From Dactylis glomerata (taxonomy: Eukaryota > Streptophyta > Magnoliopsida > Poales > Poaceae), in assembly GCA_007115705.1 (NCBI GenBank), contig QXEO01000236.1:4065434-4129433 (forward strand): a stretch of DNA of 64,000 nt. The letters are read 5' to 3'. The notes beneath the pieces are model-generated. The model searched no databases. It was not told where the DNA came from and saw only the letters and a list, made by a program, of their open reading frames with translations. Each line of letters opens with the position of its first letter. The first letter of the stretch is position 1. The translations under genes were made by a program, and so were the position numbers. Shown here one piece after another: positions 33,050 through 44,700 of this stretch.

Positions 33050-33540
33050 TGATACGTCTCAAACGTATCTATAATTTTTGATGCTCCATGCTTGTTCTTA
33101 CACCATTTGCTTTGTGTTTTGTTACACTTCGTGGCATTTTTATGCATTTTACGGAACTAACCCACTAACAAGATGCCACAGTGCCAGTTCCCTGTTTTCT
33201 GCTGTTTTTGTGTTTCAGAAAAGTTACACAGGAAATATTCTCGGAATTGGACGAAACAAAAGCCGAACCTCCTATTTTTACCGAAGCTTCGCGAAGACCG
33301 AAGGTGAGACGAAGGGGGGCCAAGAGCCAGGCTCACTACCAGGGGGCGCTGCCCAGCCCCTAGCCGCGCCCACCTATGGTGAGGCCACTCTGGTGGCCCT
33401 CTGATGATGCCCCTCCACCTATAAAAAGCCTTCTGAAGGAAAACCCTAAAACAATCGGTGTTTTTACCAGAACAGTTCCGCAGCGCCGCCGCCGTCGAAG
33501 ACAAATTTCGGGGGACATAAGTCTCTGTTCCGCCACCGCC
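33050..33540 (+). repeat. G1 5' LTR, truncated
   Basis: Matches the first ~490 bp of the 3' LTR at 52098 (TGATACGTCTCAAACG start, GGAATTGGACGAAA block, TATAAAAAG near 33419). It then changes abruptly to opposite-strand Athila sequence around 33533-33547. Confidence 0.88.
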
Positions 33541-33868
33541 GCAGTATAACTAATGAAAGTTTGGATATAACCTGGGGCATATGCATAAGAAATCGCTGGT
33601 CCAAAAGATATACTGAGAATTTTCATGAATTTTTACGGTGCAGCACCGAAATCTGTTTCAGGACAGCAACATGCCCAAATCTTACCTCACTCAAATTAGA
33701 GGCTTCTCCTAGGACAAAAACGAAATAAAAAGGATAAGGAGCAGTTATTACAGTAGTAATAACTTCCAAGACTCAAATAAAAGAAAAAGAACTGAAAGTA
33801 AAAACATTGGGTTATTTCCCAAGAGTGCTTTTCTTTAACGCCTTTGAGCTAGGCGCAGAAAGTGCGAA

Positions 33869-34744
33869 TCAAGTAATATCAAGTGATGAAGTGCTAGGGT
33901 CAACGGGTGCCTTACGTCTTCCTTTCTTACCTTTGCTCTTAACTCTAGAAAAGACGTGACTATTGCAAAGTGGAGAGATGAATCTTATATTGCCTTTTCC
34001 CACATCTATAACGGCGCCCATGAGCTTCAGTAGAGATCTTCCAAGTGTGATTTGTCCTTTTCCTACACATTCAATAACAAGATAATGAGTAGATACCATT
34101 CTTCCTAGGACTTTTATATAAATTCCTTCAGCTATTCCAATGGGAAATATAGTGGTATTATTAGTAAGAGAAATTTCTTCTCCCCTCTCAGAAAGTTTCC
34201 AAAGACTCAAAGATTCATAAACATCCTTTGGCATAAGACAAAATTCAGACATAATATCACAACGAGTATGAAAAGTTTCACCATTAATGGTGATTTTTAC
34301 CCTAGGGTACCAACTCGAAGGTTCAGAATTTGATGGCACATAATCAAAATGCTGACGCAAAGTACTATAGCAAATATTCAAACTAGCAGTGCGAGTCTCA
34401 AGAATATTAAGTCTATTAAAAATGCTCACAAGAGAGGAATCAAAATAAGTTGGCATGTTATAAATTGTAATCAACTTTTTTATAATATTGAAAGCTTGAT
34501 CTCCATCACAATGAAGGAAATCTCCTTCTGCAGTAGCATCCAAAGCATATCTATAACGAAGAGCAAGTCCAAAGTAAAAGCAACTAAGAAGCAAACTCAA
34601 AGTCATTTTCGGTTCAGTTTTTCCATGCCAATCATAAATTCTAGACCAAGCTTCTTTGAAACTTTCCTCATCCTTTTGTTTGAAAGTGAAAATCATATCC
34701 TCGGGCGACATAGTAGTAGCAACTGAACTAGACATAATAAACAA
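33869..34744 (-). CDS. G2 Gag/protease-like ORF, internally deleted
   Basis: 291 codons. The first part matches the C-terminal half of Athila Gag (F-K-E-A-W-S-R-I, then Y-R-Y-A-L-D-A-T-A-E-G-D-F-L); the N-terminal Gag core seen in G3 is missing. The second half looks like a retropepsin fold (I-T-I-N-G-E-T-F, L-M-P-K, I-T-L-G-R-S-L-L), but the catalytic D-x-G is replaced by C-D-I-M, so it is probably inactive. The ORF ends in a K-G-K-K-G-R-R-K basic patch, directly before the GGCGTTAAAG 3' UTR motif. It is open throughout, which may be chance or a short-lived deletion family. Confidence 0.65.
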   Translation of the reverse strand: MFIMSSSVATTMSPEDMIFTFKQKDEESFKEAWSRIYDWHGKTEPKMTLSLLLSCFYFGLALRYRYALDATAEGDFLHCDGDQAFNIIKKLITIYNMPTYFDSSLVSIFNRLNILETRTASLNICYSTLRQHFDYVPSNSEPSSWYPRVKITINGETFHTRCDIMSEFCLMPKDVYESLSLWKLSERGEEISLTNNTTIFPIGIAEGIYIKVLGRMVSTHYLVIECVGKGQITLGRSLLKLMGAVIDVGKGNIRFISPLCNSHVFSRVKSKGKKGRRKAPVDPSTSSLDIT

Positions 34745-34869
34745 CTATAAAGGAAACTAATTTTTTTTGTGTTTTTGATAAAACGATGCAAGTAAAAATA
34801 AAGTAAAGCAAAACTTAAAACAAAGTAAAGGATGTGCGTGTGAAACTCCCCTTGCAGAAGTCTTCTTTT

Positions 34870-34887
34870 TCCCCGGCAACGGTGCCA
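34870..34887 (-). promoter_or_regulatory. G2 primer binding site, tRNA-Asp type
   Basis: The minus strand reads TGGCACCGTTGCCGGGGA, one base different from the G3 site, placed 11 nt after the LTR end (34899). Confidence 0.7.
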
Positions 34888-34898
34888 GAAAAATGTCT

Positions 34899-36279
34899 TG
34901 ATTGCTATTGATGGCGCAATAAATAACCGGCCAGTTGGGAAACCCCAAGAGAAGGTTTGATGAATATAGCAGCAAATTTTTCCCTCAGTAAGAAACCAAG
35001 GTTTATCGAACCAGTAGAAAAAATCCAAACTCAAGAAGGTGATGCTTGCTAGCCTAGTGACACTCCAACAAGGGCACCGTTAACGATATCTTGTTAGCAC
35101 GTCTTCAACTAGTAGCAACGTGGAACCTGCACACAACACAACCAAATACTTTGTTCCCAACTTACGATGAGGTTGTCAATCTCACCAGTTTGCTTGAAAC
35201 AAAGGGTATGAGCGTATCGAGTGGAAAGCAATAGTAGTATGCGAGTAAAGTAAACAGTGCGAGTAAAGTAAACAGGTGATAGCAATGTAATGGAAATAGG
35301 ACCGGGGTCCACAGTTCACTAGTGGTGTCTCTCCATAAGATAAAATAACACATGCTGGGTAAACAAATTACAGTTGGGAAATTGATAGAATAAAGACAAC
35401 ATGCATATATCGAGAAGATCACTTTGAGATTTACTCTGGGCATTACAACAAGATACATAGACCGCCATCCAACTGCATCTATGACTAATAATCCACTTGT
35501 GGCAAATCAATCCGAGAACTCCACAAGTATTAAGTTGCGAACAACAGATAACTGCATTAAGCAAAGTGTGTAATGTAAACAAAGCATATGCCCTTGAGCA
35601 TATGAATGCTGTTTTCTCCCTAGTGGCAACAGCACATTTACAACCTTAGAGGTTTTTGTCACTCCCCCAGATTAAATAGAGGCATGAACCCAACTATCAA
35701 GCATAAATACCCCCTCTTGGAGTCACTAGTATCTACTCGGCCAAGATAGCTACTAACAACGGAGAGCATGCAAGATCATAAACAACACAGAGATAACATA
35801 AGATAATATTCAGAACATCAACTCAATCATAACACCAATATTCATCGGATCCCAACAAACACAATATGTAGAATTACATAACGGTGATCTCGATCATGTA
35901 AAGCAGCTCACGAGATCTAAACATGAAGCACATGGTGGAGAAGACAACCAACTAGCTACTGCTATGGACCCATAGTCCTGGGCCGCGCTGCCCTGTTGTG
36001 TGGGCCTCTCATGGCCCCACTCCGTCTCGGTTCTCTGGAAGCTTCGGCAAATTTCTGGATGTTTGGCTTTTATTTCGTCCAATTCCGTGAATATTTCCTA
36101 TATAACTTTTCTGAAACATAAAAACAGCAGAAAATAGGGAATTGGCACTGTGGCATCTCGTTAATAGGTTAGTTCCAGAAAATGCATAAAAATGCCACGA
36201 AGTGTAACGAAACACTAAGCAAATGGTATAAAAATAAGCATGGAGCATCAAAAATTATAGATACGTTTGAGACATATCA
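34899..36279 (-). repeat. G2 5' LTR (1381 bp)
   Basis: Starts TGATATGTCTCAAACG on the minus strand, ends ...AGCAATCA before the primer site; homologous to the G1 and G3 LTRs. The open frames inside are not genes. Confidence 0.82.
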
Positions 36280-36363
36280 GTTGACACTAAGTGGGATCTG
36301 CTTGAAACAATTTAAAACAATATTGAAGATTGAGATAGCAACAAAGGTAAAGGATCAGGTATA

Positions 36364-37436
36364 AATTACGAGTATGATTGCATTAAGTCTTTCGCTGAAA
36401 CTGCTGATTTTCAAGAGCTTAGTGCTAAATATGGTCTTGATCCTCAAATTATGGTTGATTGCTTTAAAGCCTTTGCTTCTCATATTAATGTTCCCAAGGG
36501 AAACAGGGATGTGTGTCATGAACCTTTTAAAGACACTTGCATAGAAAGTGATATTGTTATTGATGATTGCAATAAACATGCTCAAACTTCTAAAAGTACT
36601 ACTTCTTATAAGCATGTTAATTTTTGTGGAGTACTTAGACCTTGTGAACAGAGTTACGACAAAGAAGATTATTGTATCCACCACAGGAATGAAGAAACCC
36701 GAATGTGGGATAAGGCTGTAGATGAGCTTGGTAAAAAGGTTTGTGAGCTTTATCCTTTTATTTGTGAACTTTGTCATGACAAGGGTCATTTTAATTTTCA
36801 ATGCTCAGGCCATAATTGTGACCCGTCTAATTGAATGAGTACCGCAAGCTTGTATTGTGATGACAAGATCACTCTCAATCAGCATGATGAGCTTACTTTG
36901 TTTTTGGGGTGTGAAGAGTTATCTAGAAAAACTTCTTTGGTAGATATGAGTGCTTTTAAAAATATTAGCATCCTGCAGGGTTGTCGTCTTTATTGTGTTA
37001 AAGATTGTCGTGCAAATACTTATATACAATATGGTATAAAACATGATGTTTTGCCAAGCTATGACAGGACTAATATATGTTTCCATCTTATTAATAGAGA
37101 GGAGGAATCCTCCAAAGTTTATTCTGTTGTTTCTGTCAGTAAACCAGATTATGTGGAGAAGATGCCTTTCAAGCCTCTCCCTCCTAAAGAAGAGAGTAAG
37201 AAGAAGAAGAAGAAGAAGAAGAGTAAAAGGAGAGAGGAAACGGTATCTTCCCTTAAGCATGTTGCTCCTATTATAGATTATGATGATTCTGAACTTGATG
37301 ATGTTCTTATGCCTGTTACCTGTGTTAGTGATCATGATTGGGAAAAGCACTCTACTTTCGATATTGAAAATCTTTTTGGTACCAATTCTGAAAATTATGA
37401 GGTTAATAATTACTGCACCATTAGTACTATCCATGT
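36364..37436 (+). pseudogene. G1 zinc-knuckle ORF, with in-frame TGA and split by E2
   Basis: One frame runs from about 36364 to the E2 insertion. It is interrupted by TGA at 36832-36834, with ATG immediately after. A CCHC knuckle C-E-L-C-x4-H-x4-C lies at about 36763-36804, just before that stop. The second half has an eight-lysine run (about 37198-37221) and acidic segments. The frame continues after E2 from 48610 and ends at TGA 48721-48723. It resembles the non-enzymatic internal ORFs of grass Athila derivatives; the exact family is not recognised. E2's 5-bp TSD lies in the codons at the break. Confidence 0.6.
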
Positions 37437-38611
37437 TGAACGGATCGTATGGGCACCTAGAGGGGGGGGGGTGAATAGGTGCTACTCAAATTTTAGTTCT
37501 TTTTCAATTTAGGCTTGACACAAAGGTAAATTCTCTAGATATGCAACTAAGGTGAATTTACCTATATGTCAACTAGCAAGCTACACAAGATACAATATAT
37601 AAAGGCAATAAAGGATAGAGGTAACCGAGAGTGGAGCACGCGGAGACACGGATGTAATTCCCGTAGTTCCTTCCTTTTTAGGGGAAGTACGTCTACGTTG
37701 GAGGGGTGTGGTTGCCACAAAGGCCTAACCAACGCCACAAAGGCTCACCCTATTCTCCGGTGCAAGCTTCCGCCACAAAGGCCTAGCTCACTTTCCACTA
37801 AGGGATTCCTCAAGGCGGAATCGGCCTTTACAATCTTGGGGCACGCATCCACAACCGAATTGGAGGCTCCCAAGCACAACACAATGCTGTGAAACAACAA
37901 GTAGCAATATATCAAATACACAAACAAGGTCCTGGGACACAAGGGAACCCAAGACACAAAGGGCCCTCAAGCAAATGAGAGGGGAAATCAAATCGCTTCG
38001 GTGAGGATGTAGAGGATGGTCTTCTCCTTCGATTCTCCAAAGATCAAGAGCTTTGGTGGGGTGAGGGAGGAGATCTACTTGCTTTGGTGAGCTCAACAAT
38101 GGTGGTGTTCTTGAATCTTGGCTGGCTACTCGTTGGAGAAGAAGAGGGGGGTATTTATACCCCCCCAAAATATCTGACCGTTGGAGGCCAGGAAGTCCGG
38201 CTATAGCCGGAGTTAAGTCCGGCTAAAGCCGGCCACACCGGCTAAAGCCGGTCTCACACCGGCTATAGCCGGCCTGAAATATCCGGCCCAGCCGGAAATA
38301 GCCGGACAAATAGCCGGTTGAGTCCAGAGGCGCAGGACCCCTCTCGAAAACGAGCAGTCCGGCTATAGCCGGTCTGGGGACCGGCTAAAGCCGGCCTAAC
38401 TGGCCCAACTTTATATGAAACTTCTCCAGGAGCTTATTTCCACCATTTCCTCAATAATTTCCTTTGGATAATGATACTTATCAAATATAACATATAAAAC
38501 ACAATATCTTGTGCAAGAATATTATTAAGTCCTGCAAAGCATAATCACACATTAATAGATAATGTATTGTTAACAAACGCCAAAATCAATTAGGCGGGAA
38601 ATGCTCTTTCA
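37437..38611 (-). repeat. E2 3' LTR (1175 bp)
   Basis: TGAAAGAGCA...CGATCCGTTCA on the minus strand. RM boxes with the E2 motif lie at 38197-38210, 38219-38232, 38238-38251, 38259-38272, 38292-38317 (degenerate pair), 38359-38372 and 38381-38394. TATAAATA (minus) lies at 38152-38159 downstream of them. A run of ten C (minus strand) near the LTR end is the likely integrase-signal region. Confidence 0.94.
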
Positions 38612-39078
38612 ATCTCCCCCTTTTTGGTGTTTGATGACAATACACAATTTTGCATGTTTCAAACGATATAAAATATAGACGGAGCTCCCCCTTGCTATGT
38701 GCCTTATTTTAAATTTGTATTTGAATACAAAGGCACATCAACAATAAGAACTCCCCCTAGATTTTATAATGTGATCCATATATGCACAAGATATATATCA
38801 TAAATTCAACAAACATATCATATGACAAGATATAGCATATAGGATTAATAACGATAAACATAAGGTCTACTACACAAGATAATAGCACATAGTTCAACAC
38901 TAGTTCAACACATAGTAGATAACGAAGTTCAACCATGGGACACAAGCAAGCAAGATAACGAAGTTCAACCATGGGACACAAGCAAGCAAACATATCAAAG
39001 CTTGTGACCCAACCGAATCCAAATGGAAAGCCAAATCCAAATGGAAACACATGCAAATGGGACTTTCTCCCCCTTTGG
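38612..39078 (-). other. Multiple polypurine tracts before the E2 3' LTR
   Basis: Terminal AAAAAGGGGGAGAT at 38625-38612 abuts the LTR. Further GGGGGAG-type tracts lie near 38683-38690, 38751-38757 and 39064-39076; the last is flanked by a TTTGG/CCAAA-type inverted repeat as in E1. The rest of this interval is AT-rich with a 38-bp direct duplication near 38920-38990; I see no gene. Confidence 0.7.
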
Positions 39079-39114
39079 CATCAAGACGCCAAAAAGGGAG
39101 ATCACAACAAGAGA

Positions 39115-41027
39115 TCACTCATCCACATCGTCAAAGTCCTCATCATCCTCATCATCTTCTTGATCATCGTCTTCTTCCTCTTCATCATCATCAACATCTT
39201 CTTCTTCCTCATCCTCATCAATGGCTTCCTTGCCCTTGGAGGTGACTTCGGCTAACTCCTTCCAATCAAAGGTTGAGCCCTCATTCCACTTGCCAAATGA
39301 AAAAGTGTCCTCGGATAGATCTTGCTCTTGGGACTCTTCTTCATGGCTAGCTCCCTTGCCCTTCTCCACAGCCCTCAAATGAGTATCCAACTCTCTTTGC
39401 TTCTTGGAGATGTGCTTGCGGTCCACATAGTCCTTGTACTGAGTGTGACGCACATCATTGTTCATGCAAAACAAAGCTCTTTGCCACCACTTGAGCTTCT
39501 TCATCTCTTGAGCCATTCCACCACTTGGTGGATCTGCATTCTTCCTCCTAGAGCCGGTAGCATAGATGTTGCCACCCATCACATCACTCGAAGAGGGATA
39601 AGCACTTGAGGTGCTAGACACCAAATGAGCGGTCTTCTTGTAGAGCTTGTTGGGCTTGTGCACTTCCAAGTCTTCATCAAGCAAATCTTCTTCAATCTCA
39701 AAATCTCCCTCAATGCCTCTGTCAATGATAAGCCTCATGATGAATGGAGCATAAGGAGGGATCTTCCGATCAAGCATAGCAATCTTCATCTCCATAAAGA
39801 TGAAGTACATCACATCAAGCTCCATCCCTACACAATCTCTTCCGGCCTCGAAGACAAGCTGGGCATGGTGGAGCAAATGCACAAGACCACCTCTGATAGA
39901 ATCATTGTTGCCCCCACTTGGAGCAATGTTGGCACGGAACATCCGGAGCAAAATATCATAGAGGGGAAGGAGATTTGCAGTCTCTCCTGCTTTGCCCCCT
40001 GGACCATACAAGCACTGAATCTTCCCTTTGTTGTATTCCGTGGTATCAAGATGCAAACGGGCACCCCTAGGTCGATGAATGCCATCGAACCTATAGCCCA
40101 AAAGCTTCCCGAACTGAGACATGGTCGAGTACTTCCTCACTTCACCTGTCATCCAAGTGAAACCAACCTCATCCTGAGTATCAAACTCTAATGTGGCAAA
40201 GAACTGCTGAATCAGATGAGGGTTGTAGTCTTGCTTGAAGACCATCAGCTTGTGCAACCCTAGCTTCTCGGTGACCCAAAGAGCATCTTCAAAATACTCA
40301 TCTCTGGACAACGATGCAATATTGGTGACCTTCATGGGGCACACCTTTGTGCTCATGGACGCATATATCTGCTCAAAAATCCGCTGATGCTCTGACCGGT
40401 AGAATGAAGCACTGTCAATGTCCCTAGGCATTGAGTACAATTTCTGCTCACGGAACTCCCGGTACTCTTGCTTGGACAGCTTCTTGAGGTCACTGACATT
40501 GGCAAACAGAGATTTCTTCTTGCGTTCTTCCAATCTCTTCCTCTTCAGAGCAGCTGCCACACGAGCATCTTGATGCTCTTGACGGCGAGCAAGTGAGGGA
40601 TCAACATATCTTGACCTCTTGGGTCGAGAGCCACCTGCAAACAGCACATATGAAGAGAGCATATAGGATAAGCATGCATGCCAGAGGATCAAAGAACAAT
40701 AGCATAAAAGGAAAAAACAGGATTGTAATTGGTGATCTACACCGGCTATTTCCGGCCTTAGGCCGGCTTTAGCCGGTCAGGCCGGCTATAGCCGGTCAGG
40801 CCGGCTATAGCCGGTCTGACACCGGCAAAAGCCGGACCAGATGAACAAGCTGCGAAATCACAGGAGTAGGCCACCAAAACAAGTCTAGTACTTTCAATTT
40901 ATGCAATGTAGGAAGGAAATCATGACCAAACAATCTCAGATGCACAAGGTCCCCAAACAAAAATCACTAACCCTAACCCTAGGAAGAACTAGGGAGAGAG
41001 AGAGAGGTGAAGGGTACCCTGGTCCAT
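39115..41027 (-). CDS. Third ORF (envelope-like) of E2, two exons: 41027-41018 and 40634-39115
   Basis: Predicted 509-aa protein homologous to the E1 third ORF. Exon 1 is ATG GAC CAG G (41027-41018), donor GGTACCC at 41017, acceptor TTTGCAG ending 40635: the same 10-nt exon and phase-1 junction as E1. The N-terminus is basic (R-P-K-R-S-R-Y) and followed by a K/R-rich helix. Shared core motifs are W-M-T-G, N-I-A-P-S-G-G-N-N-D and P-Y-A-P-F-I-M. The C-terminal ~40 residues are nearly all Asp/Glu. No signal peptide or clear transmembrane helix. The frame upstream of 40634 that starts with TTG is intronic. Role unknown; the charge layout suits a nuclear or nucleic-acid-associated protein better than an envelope. 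Confidence 0.77.
40635..41017 (-). other. 383-nt phase-1 intron of the E2 third ORF, with five RM boxes
   Basis: GT at 41017, AG at 40635, located as in E1. Palindromes CCGGCTWWWNCCGG lie at 40742-40755, 40763-40776, 40782-40795, 40801-40814 and 40822-40835. A CCCTAACCCTAA-like stretch occurs near 40970. Confidence 0.72.
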
Positions 41028-41206
41028 TGAGAGGGCGCCAGAGAGGAGGTCCGGCCGAAGAAGAAGGGCTCCGGTGGCCGGAGGAGGTGAGAGACGGCGG
41101 CGGCGGGTCCAAGGAGGGGAGCACGAGCAGGAGATAGGTGTGGGGGTGGAATGAGAGAAAACCCTCACCCCCCACACCCTAATGAGTGGGGCTCGAAATC
41201 CCCAGG

Positions 41207-41277
41207 CCGGCTATAGCCGGGGTGCCCGGCTAAAGCCGGACACCGGCTATTTCCGGTACCAGACCGGCTAAAGCCGG
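41207..41277 (-). promoter_or_regulatory. RM-box cluster upstream of the E2 third ORF
   Basis: Four palindromes at 41207-41220, 41226-41239, 41243-41256 and 41264-41277 with the E2 motif (CCGGCTATAGCCGG and variants), about 180 nt before the exon-1 ATG. Unlike E1, I find no convincing TATA box between the cluster and the ATG; the interval is GC-rich like a 5' leader. Confidence 0.7.
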
Positions 41278-41509
41278 TCTAGATGACCCAAAACAGATGT
41301 TTTTGATTTCTGAAAGTTCTGGGCATGCATAAGAGGATGATTTGGCTTTAGATAAGTGGGCTTAGGACAGAAAACACACATGGAGTGGTTCTCGGCACTT
41401 GGCATTGCAAAACACAAGAAAACTTTGAAAAACCAATGCTAGTGCCTTCCCATTTCACGGAAAGAGACAATGACAAGAAAACTCAATGAAAGCTCAAATA
41501 AGATTTGCA

Positions 41510-41740
41510 AGGAATTAACTCTTTGAAAAGAAGAGGTCGGTGGCCGAGGCCACCATGTATGAGTGTCATGGCATTGGACCGCGAAGATATATCTTGGGTC
41601 CATAACCAATACTCGTCATTGAAGCTCATATATCACAAAAATGATAGAAAGAGAACAAATTTGTCACTATTGGCATTATGGGGGGAGGGATAGCCCAATT
41701 AATTAGGACCGCACTCCCCCTATCTCCATGCCCACACCTA
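41510..41740 (-). other. Conserved non-coding block after pol with hairpins (E2)
   Basis: Counterpart of E1 5407-5640. The first stem is preserved: GGTGGC-CTCG-GCCACC (41554-41539, minus). The second hairpin is weaker (CTCTT...AAGAG, 41535-41521). Long stretches such as GGACCCAAGATATATCTTCG are identical between elements. Confidence 0.65.
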
Positions 41741-41780
41741 AACCAAACAAGCATTGAAAATAGGTGTATTTGCAAGATCC

Positions 41781-44700
41781 TCAAGCCACACTCCTTGAAT
41801 CAATGATATTTAGCTCATTCCTCAAATATCCAAATCTTGCTTCATCAAGGGGCTTCGTGAATATGTCGGCAAGTTGATCCTTGGTGCTTACATATGCAAG
41901 CTCAATATCACCACGGGCAACATGATCCCTAATAAAATGATTCCGGATCTCAATATGCTTGGTTCTTGAATGTTGCACCGGATTATAGGCTATCTTGATA
42001 GCACTCTCATTGTCACATAAAAGAGGCACTTTGTCACAATTGACACCATATTCCTTTAAAGTTTGCCTCATCCATAACAATTGAGTGCATCCACTTGCGG
42101 CGGCAATATATTCGGCTTCGGCGGTGGAGAGAGATATACAATTTTGCTTCTTAGAAGACCAACACACCAAAGACCTACCAAGAAATTGGCAAGCACCGGA
42201 GGTTGATTTCCTATCATCCTTGTCACCGGCCCAATCCGAATCAGTGAAGCCACAAAGAGAGAAATCCGAGCCTTTGGGATACCAAAGCCCATAAGTTGGG
42301 GTATGAACCAAATATCGAAAGATTCTCTTAACCGCCATAAGGTGGCTTTCTTTAGGAGCAGCTTGATACCTTGCACACACACCTACACTCAACACAATAT
42401 CGGGTCTAGATGCGCAAAGGTAAAGCAAAGAACCGATCATAGAACGGTATACCTTTTGATCCACATCTTTACCATTGGGATCAAGCTCAAGATGACATTT
42501 TGTGGCCATTGGAGTGGCGGCCCCATTTAGTTCCTTCATCTTGAACCTCTTGAGCATGTCTTGGACATATTTGGCTTGATAAATAAAAGTCCCTTCTTTC
42601 AATTGCTTGATTTCAAAACTAAGAAAGAACTTCATTTCGCCCATCATAGACATCTCGAACCTATCGGTCATAAGCTTTGAAAATTCATCATTAAAAGCTT
42701 TGTTAGTAGAGCCAAAGATAATATCATCAACATATAGTTGGCATACGAAAAGCTCCCCATTGACCCTCTTAGTAAAAAGAGTAGGATCGATTTGCCCAAC
42801 TTCAAACCCACGGTCTACCAACAACTCCCTAAGGTGCTCATACCACGCACGTGGGGCTTGTTTAAGGCCATAGAGTGCCTTATGGAGTTTGTAGACATGG
42901 TTAGGAAAGTTGAGATCCTCAAACCCCGGGGGTTGCTTAACATACACTTCCTCTTTCAATGGACCATTAAGAAATGCACTCTTAACATCCATTTGTTGCA
43001 ACTTAAAATTATGATGAGTGGCATATGCAAGAAGGATACGGATGGACTCAAGACGAGCCACGGGAGCATAGGTCTCTCCAAAGTCAATGCCTTCAACTTG
43101 AGAGAAACCTTGAGCAACCAATCTTGCCTTGTTCCTCACAACAATTCCATGCTCATCTTGCTTGTTCTTGAATATCCACTTTGTGCCAATCACATTGCGG
43201 CACTCCTTTGGCTTCTCTACTAACACCCATACATTATTGCGCTTGAAGTTGTTGAGTTCTTCATGCATAGCATCCAACCAATCCGGATCTTCAAGTGCTT
43301 CAAATACTTTCTTGGGTTCAACCATGGAGATATAAGCATGATGAGAGCTAAATTGTGCCAATTGACGCCGGGTTGACACTTTGCTTCTTAAATCTCCAAT
43401 AACCCTCTCAAGGGTATGACCTTTAAGTTCCAAGTCTCTTTCAACTCTTTTCTTGCGACGGGCTTCGATCTCCTCATTAGACCTTGGAGGAGACACTTGA
43501 TCATCTTGATCATTTTGGCCCCCGTCTTGACCATCAAATTGACCTTGATCATTATTATCTTCATGAGTAGGTTGATCTTGGTCTTGTGAAGAATTGGGGG
43601 CGGTTGAGATAACCGGAGAGGATGGTGGTGCCCCTTCTTCTTCATGAAGGTCCTTGTCTTGTTCTTCGGTTGGTGCACTAGTTGCTTCCTTGGGAGGAGC
43701 TTGTTGAGCTTGTGAAGATGAAGGATCCACTTGAGTAGAGCATAGTCCTTCCCGGTCGGCCACAAGGTGTCCCTCAATGGGGCGGAAAAATCCCACGCCC
43801 ATTCTTCCTATGGCTTCTCGAGGTAATTCATCATCTACATCACAAGAAACAACATCTCGCCCCCTTTGGGAGCTATCATTCTCTTCGAATACCACACTAC
43901 AAGATTCTTCAACACGTCCGGTAGACTTGTTGAAGACTCTATAAGTGTGGGATTTGGCACCATAACCAACAAAAATACCTTCTATTGCTTTTGGATCAAA
44001 TTTACCTAAACGAACTCCTTTTCTTTTAAAGAAACACTTACACCCGAAAACCCGGTAGTAGGAGATGTTGGGCTTGCTTCCGGTGAGAATTTCATATGGA
44101 GTCTTGTTTAGGCCTTTGCGGAGGAAGAGCCGGTTTGATGAATGACAAGCCGTAGAGATAGCTTCGGCCCAAAAGTTGTATGGAGACTTAAACTCCGCCA
44201 ACATGGACCTAGCCATATCCATAAGAGTCCGGTTCTTCCTTTCGGCTACACCATTTTGTTGAGGGGTATATGCAGCGGAATATTGATGACGAATCCCCTC
44301 ATCACTAAGAAATCCATTTAAGGTGTAGTTCTTGAACTCCGAGCCATTGTCACTTCTTATTGCCAAAATAGTTTGCCCATGTTGACATTCAACTTCCTTG
44401 GCAAAGTCGATGACGGTTTGTTGAGTCTCACTCTTATGCTTGAAGAAGTAAACCCAAGTATATCTTGAATAGTCATCAACAATCACCAAACAATATTTCT
44501 TCCCACCAAGACTTGCATGAGAGGGAGGACCAAAAAGATCCACATGAAGGAGCTCCAAGATCCTCTTGGAAGAAATGATAGTCTTGCTTGGGTGGGGAGA
44601 ATCATGCATTTTTCCTAGAACGCAAGCCCTGCAAACACGATCAAGTGCACGAACTGAAAGTAAATTATAACCAAGGGTCTCAACAAGCATGACGTCCACA

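Larger units (their letters stand above)
33541..36279 (-). mobile_element. G2: inverted truncated Athila-like element (5' LTR, primer site, gag-PR, 3' UTR part)
   Basis: On the minus strand: LTR 36279-34899 (1381 bp, TGATATGTC...ATCA), Asp-type primer site, gag/protease-like ORF, then 3' UTR (33840-33548) closely matching G1 49199-49504. Pol and the 3' LTR are absent. The left junction falls inside the G1 LTR, suggesting a deletion between inverted relatives. Confidence 0.75.

Noticed and set aside
40960..40985. Telomere-like CCCTAACCCTA string
   Set aside because: Only about two units and located in the E2 third-ORF intron; no interstitial telomere array.
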